A stretch of DNA of 7,059 nt, taken from assembly GCA_017530275.1 (NCBI GenBank), contig JAFXMP010000203.1, positions 1-7,059 of the forward strand, read 5' to 3'. This document shows, piece after piece, positions 1 to 5,018 of this stretch (its first letter is position 1; every line of letters begins with the position of its first letter). Both the position numbers and the translations under genes were made by a program. This stretch comes from Clostridia bacterium (lineage in GTDB: Bacteria; Bacillota_A; Clostridia; Christensenellales; Aristaeellaceae). The notes beneath the pieces were generated by a model that was not told where the DNA came from, made no database searches, and worked only from the letters and a program-made list of their open reading frames with translations.

Positions 1-309
<309 letters not shown>

Positions 310-591
310 TCAGATCGAGACTGAGACGAAAATGGTCCATAGAGATGATGGTTCTTCTTCCTCATTGTGCAGTTGTCAAGGTGCGACAGCGGGCGGGGGA
401 AAGCGAAAGAAAAGCGAACCCGTAGCACGCATTGAACTTGATGCATCGCAGGATGCAGCCGGGAAGGGCGAGCAGCCCGGAAGGCAGAGGCGAAAGCCGT
501 AAGGAGTGGAAGCCTCCGAAGAGGAGAAACGGTTACCTTGGGCAAGTACGATGAGCGAAAGCCGACCTCAGCCCCACAAAAATGCTACAGT
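310..591 (+). other. 23S-5S transcribed spacer, unusually long and hairpin-rich
   Basis: About 280 nt separate 23S from 5S, longer than the roughly 50-150 nt common in Bacillota. The first part holds a motif of the kind seen after 23S in many clostridia (GTGCAGTTGTCAAGG, 367-381). The middle, 381-526, can fold into a series of hairpins: GTGC 381-384 with GCAC 425-428, enclosing CGGG 390-393 with CCCG 419-422; TGCATC 442-447 with GATGCA 452-457; CCGGG 459-463 with CCCGG 476-480; GGC 489-491 with GCC 496-498 around a GAAA tetraloop; CTCC 514-517 with GGAG 523-526. Some of these pairings compete, for example GGGC 466-469 with GCCC 475-478. No protein or known RNA family is recognised. It is presumably removed during rRNA processing. 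Confidence 0.6.
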
Positions 592-709
<118 letters not shown>

Positions 710-716
710 TTTATAA

Positions 717-788
<72 letters not shown>

Positions 789-792
789 CTTT

Positions 793-829
793 AGATCCCG
801 TTCAGAAATGAACGGGATCCTTTCTTTTT
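793..829 (+). terminator. Rho-independent terminator of the rRNA operon
   Basis: The arm GATCCCGTTCA (794-804) pairs perfectly with TGAACGGGATC (809-819) around a GAAA tetraloop (805-808). The tract CTTTCTTTTT follows at 820-829. It starts 5 nt after tRNA-Asn and ends the rrn transcript. Confidence 0.93.
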
Positions 830-852
830 GAAAAAATATAAATGCTACACGC

Positions 853-881
853 TTGTAACATCTGATGAAAAGTGATATACT
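853..881 (+). promoter_or_regulatory. Candidate distal promoter for the 1093 gene
   Basis: TTGTAA (853-858) lies 17 nt upstream of TATACT (876-881). TG at 873-874 gives an extended -10. Transcription would begin near 888 and give a leader of about 205 nt before the ATG at 1093. It is the first promoter-like element after the rRNA terminator. The match is by eye only. Confidence 0.5.
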
Positions 882-898
882 GAAAATGCAAGGGAAGA

Positions 899-931
899 AT
901 GAACGAATCATGAACGAACGATGAACAACCG
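899..931 (+). repeat. Three 11-bp tandem repeats (ATGAACGAAYS-like)
   Basis: Three direct units run end to end: ATGAACGAATC (899-909), ATGAACGAACG (910-920) and ATGAACAACCG (921-931). The 11-bp period is close to one DNA turn, so each unit would face the same side of the helix. They lie just downstream of the start expected from the 853-881 promoter. They could be a binding array or simple slippage repeats. Confidence 0.7.
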
Positions 932-959
932 GCAAAAAAAGAAGGGAGGGCTGCCAAAT

Positions 960-986
960 ATTACGAATATGTAATAATTTCGTAAT
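960..986. promoter_or_regulatory. Inverted repeat, possible operator
   Basis: ATTACGAA (960-967) and TTCGTAAT (979-986) form a perfect 8-bp inverted repeat with an 11-bp centre. Nested inside is a second dyad, ATTAC-N6-GTAAT (960-975). It lies about 60 bp upstream of the proximal -10 element. No U tract follows, so it is not a terminator. A similar ATTAC-N6-GTAAC dyad occurs at 2768-2783, upstream of the second secreted-protein gene. Confidence 0.4.
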
Positions 987-1036
987 ATAAATGATAAATA
1001 ATAAAGATTGAATGAAACATAATCTTAACATGAAAC

Positions 1037-1045
1037 TGTTATAGT
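1037..1045 (+). promoter_or_regulatory. Candidate proximal extended -10 promoter
   Basis: TGTTATAGT is a TGn extended -10 with TATAGT (1040-1045) matching five of six consensus bases. No good -35 lies at the right distance, which extended -10 promoters can tolerate. Transcription would begin near 1052, giving a leader of about 40 nt for the gene at 1093. Confidence 0.5.
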
Positions 1046-1092
1046 ATATGTACTTGTTGAGAAACAAGGAACATTGAAAGGAGTAGTTTCGT

Positions 1093-2190
1093 ATGAAGAA
1101 GCTCGTATCTCTCATCCTGGTTCTTGCGATGGTCCTGGCCTGCTCCGTAGCCATGGCCGAAGCGCCCACCCGTAAGGGCAGCGCCAATGATTTTGAAGAT
1201 GTTCCCGAGTTCTTTGAGCCCATTGGCATGAAGACCAAGCGCGGCGGCGACACCGTGACCGTCACCCTCGACGGCGAAGTGGACAGCCTTGAAGTGCTCT
1301 GGTATGGCGTTGGCGAAGAATTTGAAGAGCTGGAAGTTGTTGACGGCGTTGCGAAGTACAATGCTGCCGGCCATCGCTATCAGCCCGGTATGCATGGCGA
1401 AGCCATGAACCTGACCCGCGGCACCGAAACCAAGCTGGACGTGATCCTGAACACCCTGGTTCTGGGCGTGCCCTACACCGATACCCTCGGCCAGCAGATC
1501 AATGGTTCCCTCATCAATAACGGCACCTATATCGCCCGTGCTTACAACGGCGTTCTGCCCAACATCGACATCACCAACACCGAAACCCCCGATCTGCCCG
1601 TCGCCTATGAAAACGACGCGCTGTATCTGGTGCTGGAAGAATACGATGATCTGGGCAATATCGTTGATGCCAAGCCCGTCACCAGCTATGCTGTGGCCCG
1701 CGACATCATCGAAGAAGTGCTGACCCCCGATGATCAGTATCGCTACATCGACAACTATGACTGGCGCGTGACCGGCAATTTCGATGATCCTGAGACCGGT
1801 TACTTCCGCACCGGTGGCGGCCGTATGTGGTACTGGACCCTGGAAAAGGTCATCGACTACAACGGAGCCGTTGCGTTCAAAGTGATCCAGCCCTGGGCCG
1901 TGAAGGTTGATGGCGCTGCTTACAAGGTTGTTATCGGCGATGTGTCCATCTACTACGATCGCGCTGGCAAGTGGATGTATGAAGAAATCGAAGTTGCGGA
2001 TGCTGATCCCTTCGGCACCGGCGAATCCGGCACCGCTGTGTACACCTACAGCAAGATGGTTGCCCGCAGCAACGAACGCTACTATCTGTCCAAGGTGTCC
2101 TGCACCTTCGAAGAAGGCGAATACACCGAAATCTACCAGAAGTTCCTGCCCAACGCTGGCAAGAGCGGCCTGTACCTGCACATCAAGTAA
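1093..2190 (+). CDS. Secreted protein of unknown function, 365 aa
   Basis: The family is not recognised. The start is well set: AAGGAG at 1078-1083 lies 9 nt before the ATG. The N-terminus is a classical signal peptide: two Lys, a hydrophobic core at about residues 4-19, and a likely signal peptidase I site after Ala20-Met21-Ala22. Cys17 follows Val-Leu-Ala and weakly resembles a lipobox, so a lipoprotein is a less likely alternative. The mature part is acidic, rich in Tyr, Val, Thr and Gly, probably mostly beta strand. It has a single Cys, in KVSCTF near residue 337. There is no further membrane segment, sorting motif, wall-binding repeat or recognisable catalytic motif. Notable is an aromatic stretch, GGGRMWYWTLEKV, near residue 240. 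It is monocistronic, with its own promoter region and terminator, next to the rRNA operon. It is expected to be exported and either released or bound to the surface non-covalently. Existence and secretion are confident; the role is unknown. Confidence 0.9.
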   Translation: MKKLVSLILVLAMVLACSVAMAEAPTRKGSANDFEDVPEFFEPIGMKTKRGGDTVTVTLDGEVDSLEVLWYGVGEEFEELEVVDGVAKYNAAGHRYQPGMHGEAMNLTRGTETKLDVILNTLVLGVPYTDTLGQQINGSLINNGTYIARAYNGVLPNIDITNTETPDLPVAYENDALYLVLEEYDDLGNIVDAKPVTSYAVARDIIEEVLTPDDQYRYIDNYDWRVTGNFDDPETGYFRTGGGRMWYWTLEKVIDYNGAVAFKVIQPWAVKVDGAAYKVVIGDVSIYYDRAGKWMYEEIEVADADPFGTGESGTAVYTYSKMVARSNERYYLSKVSCTFEEGEYTEIYQKFLPNAGKSGLYLHIK

Positions 2191-2208
2191 TTCGCATTGC
2201 GAGTTCTG

Positions 2209-2236
2209 CCCCCTCCATCCGGAGGGGGTTTTCTTA
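2209..2236 (+). terminator. Rho-independent terminator after the 1093 gene
   Basis: CCCCCTCC (2209-2216) pairs perfectly with GGAGGGGG (2221-2228) around an ATCC loop. TTTTCTTATT follows from 2229. It begins 18 nt after the stop codon. A small TCGC-ATT-GCGA hairpin lies just before it at 2192-2202. Confidence 0.95.
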
Positions 2237-2379
2237 TTGCCCCAAATCGCGGCTGCCCAAAGCATGGCAATGGCGTCCGAAAATCTGCCCTATATAATAG
2301 GAAGTAATTCATCTATATATAGTGACAAAAACCAGAATGAGCCACAATATATAGTATGTTTTCCAATGAGGAAAGAGAC

Positions 2380-2417
2380 GGGGCGGGGGCGCGACGGGGC
2401 AAGGGGCGGGGCAGGGG
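2380..2417 (+). other. Potential G-quadruplex (six G-runs)
   Basis: Six runs of four or five G lie within 38 bases on the + strand: 2380-2383, 2385-2389, 2396-2399, 2403-2406, 2408-2411 and 2414-2417, separated by 1-6 nt. Four such runs are enough for an intramolecular quadruplex. The last run also forms a competing 7-bp hairpin, CAGGGGC (2412-2418) with GCCCCTG (2426-2432). It lies in a gene-free gap between a terminator and a palindromic repeat. The flanking 2237-2379 stretch is AT-rich, with several TATATA words and no supported gene. Confidence 0.7.
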
Positions 2418-2442
2418 CTTCCGCGGCCCCTGTACCAAACAC

Positions 2443-2569
2443 TGTCATCCTGAGCGAAGCCGAGCGCGGGCGCGAGGCGAAGTCGAAGGATCTGAAAGTC
2501 GGTATAAGAGCAGCGTTTAGATCCCTCGGCTGCGCTTCGCCTCTCGGCTCCGCTGCGCTCGGGATGACA
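2443..2569. repeat. Palindromic intergenic repeat, copy 1
   Basis: The ends are TGTCATCCTGAGCG and CGCTCGGGATGACA. The left arm (2443-2493) and right arm (2519-2569) are imperfect inverted repeats of about 51 bp around a 25-bp centre, each reaching an inner GGATCT / AGATCC pair. The same architecture recurs at 6895-7020. A short duplicate of the right end (GCTCCGCTCGGGATGCCA, 2572-2589) follows. It encodes no protein, and open frames through it are accidental. Sequences of the TGTCATCCTGAGCGAAG type are common interspersed repeats in many bacterial genomes. A MITE or REP-like origin is inference. Confidence 0.85.
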
Positions 2570-2616
2570 TAGCTCCGCTCGGGATGCCAGCGAAGGAGTG
2601 CGGAATGATGGGACTT

Positions 2617-2687
2617 TTCCTTGGCGATCCGTGAAGCGTCCTTTTTATACATACTTGAACCAGCGTTTCCCGAACAAACCGTGAAGA
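2617..2687 (-). repeat. Two copies of the outer-arm motif, spaced 50 bp
   Basis: Read on the - strand, 2667-2687 matches the left outer arm of the downstream element (6848-6868) at 19 of 21 positions: TCTTCACGG, then TTGTT, then GGGAA. A weaker copy lies at 2617-2637, sharing TCCGTGAAG (2628-2636) and TTCC, 14 of 21 positions against 7035-7055. No left partner is visible upstream of 2443, so this end of the element looks rearranged or decayed. The remaining stretch to 2767 holds nothing I can identify. Confidence 0.65.
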
Positions 2688-2767
2688 ATCTATTTATCCC
2701 TTAACCCAAATCCGCGATGATCCCATTCATGGAGAAGAAGGAAGGAATACGGGAGGAAGGATCAATT

Positions 2768-2783
2768 ATTACATTTATGTAAC
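2768..2783. promoter_or_regulatory. ATTAC-N6-GTAAC dyad, possible operator
   Basis: ATTAC (2768-2772) and GTAAC (2779-2783) have the same spacing as the ATTAC-N6-GTAAT dyad at 960-975. It lies 110 bp upstream of the -35 element of the second secreted-protein gene. The AT-rich context makes chance occurrence plausible. A second short palindrome, AACATGTT, lies at 2825-2832. Confidence 0.25.
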
Positions 2784-2892
2784 AAACTCGCCAAAATACT
2801 TCAAAAGTGTTAAAAAAGCGTGTAAACATGTTCATAAAGACCTTAAAACCGCCAAAAAAGCACAAGGAAAGGAAAAAAAACTAAAATTAACG

Positions 2893-2921
2893 TTGACAGG
2901 AAATAAAGCTTGTGCTATTAT
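2893..2921 (+). promoter_or_regulatory. Strong sigma-A-type promoter for the 3076 gene
   Basis: A consensus TTGACA (2893-2898), a 17-nt spacer and TATTAT (2916-2921) are present, with TG at 2913-2914 giving an extended -10. The 25 bases upstream are A-rich (A-runs in 2867-2888) and resemble an UP element. Transcription should start near 2928. This is the best promoter in the window and implies high expression. Confidence 0.88.
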
Positions 2922-2927
2922 ACTCGT

Positions 2928-3048
2928 ACGGGACGGTCATGCTCCCGCGTTGATTGCATCCCATAAATCCTCTGAATGCGGTCAATGCTGTGACAAGCGT
3001 CCTAAAATCAAGGTCATCGATACCTTCACTTCACGGTGAAGGATCAAA
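2928..3048 (+). promoter_or_regulatory. Structured 5' leader of the 3076 gene
   Basis: The leader is about 148 nt to the ATG at 3076. Three stems are visible: CGGGA 2929-2933 with TCCCG 2943-2947 at the extreme 5' end; TTGATTGCAT 2950-2959 with ATGCGGTCAA 2976-2985, ten pairs including two G-U; and CCTTCAC 3023-3029 with GTGAAGG 3036-3042. The last stem overlaps the only Shine-Dalgarno-like bases (GAAGGA, 3038-3043) serving the alternative ATG at 3049. There is no U tract, and it matches no riboswitch class I know. It could stabilise the mRNA or regulate translation. Confidence 0.45.
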
Positions 3049-3075
3049 ATGACTAAAAAAACGGAGGAAATCAAA

Positions 3076-4911
3076 ATGAAACAGTGGAAACTCCTTCTGC
3101 TCGCTCTGCTGTGCATGGTTCTCGTATGTACATCAGTGAGCGCGTTGGCTGTTACCGAAGAGAAAGAAGCTCAGGTAATCACCGACGGCGACATTACCAA
3201 GACCCTGAAAGTAAGCGAATGGGTCGGCAATGGCAAGTATCATAGGCTTCACAAAGTTTGGAGCGTAGTTGAAGTCAAGGATGGTGTGAAGACCGATTTG
3301 CCCGACGAAGAAGAATGGGGCGAATACGAAGAGCATGACGACGTTACTGCGGTGTCCAGCACCACGACCTGTAAGGTCATCGGCGAAACAAAGTACTATT
3401 GCGACACTTGCAATTATTACTGGTTCGAGCCGGACGCCGAAAAGGCTGCTTGCGACCAAACCAAGCTTGTCAATGTTCCTGAAGTAAAGGCTGTCTGCGG
3501 CGAACACGACGGCATGGAAGCCCATCAGGTCTGCCCCGTCTGCGGCAAGCTGTATAAGGATGGCGAAGAGACGACCGCTGCCGCTCTGGTCATCGAAGCT
3601 GCTGACAAGCATGCCTGGATCGTTGATGATTCTGAAGATTACCAGTGCCCCAAGTGCGGCGTGCCTGGTCACAAGAAAGTAGTTTGCAGCATCTGCGGCA
3701 TTCTTGGCGGCACCATCGAAATCCCGGCCCTGGAGCATAATTGGGAAGAACTTGAAGCTGAGAGGGTTTATCCCACCTGCACCGAACCTGGCTTCACATT
3801 CTATGCGTGCACTCAACAATATGAAGATGGCACTGAGTGCGATGCGACCAAGGTTGAAGTAACTCCCGCTCTGGGTCATGATTTCCCCGCGCTCGCGGAC
3901 ATTGATGAAGGTGATTATGACGAACAGCCCGACTGCATCAACAAGAAAGATGGCAAAGTGACTGTACAATGCAACCGTGGCTGCGGCGCGGAGATCACCT
4001 ACACGATTCCTTGGGCGCATACTCCCGGTGAACCCGAATTCGAGATTCCGGAATTCACTTGCTCTGGCGATACCGTCCGTATTGTAAAGTGCGCTGTTTG
4101 CGAAGAAGAGCTTTCCAAGATCACGATTGCGAAAGCCACCGGCCATAAGTGGATTCACAAGATTTGCCTTGAAGAAGGCGAAAACTACGGCAAGGAATAC
4201 CTGGTTTGCTCCATCTGCGGCATTGAAAAAGCGGTGCTTGAGCAGGATGAAAAAGATCATGAACTGGAGACGGTAGAGCCCATCTACGATGAGACCTCCG
4301 AAGAAGAGCCCACCGAGGAAGAGCCCACTGAAGAAGAGCCCACCGAGGAAGAGCCCACTGAAGAAGAGCCCACCGAGGAAGAGCCCACCGAAGAAGAGCC
4401 CACCGAGGAAGAGCCCACTGAAGAAGAGCCCACCGAAGAAGAACCCACCGAAGAAGAACCCACCGAGGAAACTTCCGAAGAACCCACTGAAGAACCCACC
4501 GAAGAACCCACCGAAGAACCCACCGAAGAACCCGAACCCGTTGGTCCCACCCTCACCGTGAGCCGCACCCAGGGCCGTCTGATGGAAAGCAACAGCTACA
4601 CCGTCCAGAAGCTGGCCAAGGGCGACGTCATCACCCTGCCCATCTACGGCAGCTACTCTGCGAAGCCCCTGGGCTACGTCGTGATCACCGTTGAAGACAA
4701 CTCCCTGATGGCGACCTACAAGGTGCTGGATGCCAACAAGAAGGAACTCGATTACGGCGCGAAGGACTTCGTGCTCCGTCTGTACAACAACCTGGCGGAT
4801 GCCCAGAGCCTGAACAACAACTACGAGACCTGGGGCGTCGGCGAGACCGTCGGCAATCCTGGTCTGGATTCCAAGTACGTCTATCTGGCCGTGGATTACA
4901 TGACGCTGTGA
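3076..4911 (+). CDS. Secreted modular Cys/His-repeat protein with TEEEP stalk, 611 aa
   Basis: The start at 3076 is preferred: GGAGG (3063-3067) lies 8 nt upstream and the frame opens with a signal peptide, likely cut after Ala23-Leu24-Ala25. An in-frame ATG at 3049 would add nine polar residues. Residues 26-95 are acidic with no motif. Residues 99-395 hold repeated Cys modules: CxxC at 109/112, 153/156, 191/194, 204/207, 339/342 and 378/381, variants at 245/255 and 299/303, and usually one more Cys 10-14 residues before (99, 141, 235, 287, 329, 364). Most modules end with a His 12-15 residues after the last Cys (221, 268, 315, 357, 394), often as GHxW/F. The PTCTEPG...C...ALGH pattern is known from surface proteins of gut Bacillota. 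Residues 411-486 are an acidic Glu-Pro-Thr stalk, and 487-611 an unrecognised C-terminal domain. There is no sorting signal or C-terminal membrane helix. The inferred role is a surface or matrix protein, with possible metal binding. Confidence 0.88.
   Translation: MKQWKLLLLALLCMVLVCTSVSALAVTEEKEAQVITDGDITKTLKVSEWVGNGKYHRLHKVWSVVEVKDGVKTDLPDEEEWGEYEEHDDVTAVSSTTTCKVIGETKYYCDTCNYYWFEPDAEKAACDQTKLVNVPEVKAVCGEHDGMEAHQVCPVCGKLYKDGEETTAAALVIEAADKHAWIVDDSEDYQCPKCGVPGHKKVVCSICGILGGTIEIPALEHNWEELEAERVYPTCTEPGFTFYACTQQYEDGTECDATKVEVTPALGHDFPALADIDEGDYDEQPDCINKKDGKVTVQCNRGCGAEITYTIPWAHTPGEPEFEIPEFTCSGDTVRIVKCAVCEEELSKITIAKATGHKWIHKICLEEGENYGKEYLVCSICGIEKAVLEQDEKDHELETVEPIYDETSEEEPTEEEPTEEEPTEEEPTEEEPTEEEPTEEEPTEEEPTEEEPTEEEPTEEEPTEETSEEPTEEPTEEPTEEPTEEPEPVGPTLTVSRTQGRLMESNSYTVQKLAKGDVITLPIYGSYSAKPLGYVVITVEDNSLMATYKVLDANKKELDYGAKDFVLRLYNNLADAQSLNNNYETWGVGETVGNPGLDSKYVYLAVDYMTL
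4306..4533 (+). repeat. In-frame tandem repeats coding the acidic stalk
   Basis: Eleven 15-bp units coding Glu-Pro-Thr-Glu-Glu run from 4306 to 4470. A TS interruption at 4471-4476 follows, then four 12-bp units coding Glu-Glu-Pro-Thr plus a partial unit to 4533. Silent bases alternate between neighbouring units (ACT GAA and ACC GAG), giving a 30-bp higher-order period over 4306-4380 that suggests past duplication of unit pairs. Because the unit lengths are multiples of three, copy-number change keeps the frame. The reverse strand also stays open here, as a shadow. Confidence 0.95.
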
Positions 4912-4945
4912 TCCGCTGAAAGATCGTCCAAACAATCAATCAATC

Positions 4946-4980
4946 GGGCAGGCAATGTGGAAACACATTGCCTGCCCTTT
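4946..4980 (+). terminator. Strong hairpin with weak U tail between 4911 and 5019
   Basis: A perfect 14-bp stem pairs GGGCAGGCAATGTG (4946-4959) with CACATTGCCTGCCC (4964-4977) around a GAAA tetraloop. Only three T follow before G. It is likely a terminator of the 3076 transcript. The short tail allows partial read-through into the transporter gene, which shows no promoter of its own. Confidence 0.75.
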
Positions 4981-5018
4981 GATAACGGGAAAAACCACCC
5001 GGAAGCAAGGAGGAACCC

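Noticed and set aside
310..591. Group I or group II intron, or RNase P / tmRNA gene, in the 23S-5S spacer
   Set aside because: I found no domain V-like motif, no catalytic-core signature and no RNase P or tmRNA consensus segment.
1039..2265. 408-codon open frame on the - strand over the 365-aa gene
   Set aside because: It is the antisense shadow of a well-supported gene with a signal peptide, ribosome site and terminator. The - strand frame has no such signals and runs through the terminator hairpin.
2291..2298. TATAAT word as a promoter in the gap after 2236
   Set aside because: No -35 element lies at a suitable distance and no gene follows.
2290..2652. Open frames on both strands through the 2236-2650 gap
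   Set aside because: They run through the palindromic repeat and G-rich tract, lack ribosome sites and signal no protein family.
3049..3075. ATG at 3049 as the start of the 611-aa protein
   Set aside because: Its ribosome site is weak and lies in a hairpin, and it would put nine polar residues ahead of a normal signal peptide. The 3076 start has GGAGG at ideal spacing.
4306..4533. CRISPR-like tandem array
   Set aside because: The units are contiguous 12- and 15-bp in-frame codon repeats with no unique spacers, and no cas gene is present.
3133..4935. 600-codon open frame on the - strand over the 611-aa gene
   Set aside because: It is held open by the low-complexity array and codon bias of the + strand gene. 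Its product is biased Gly/Phe sequence with no plausible start context.
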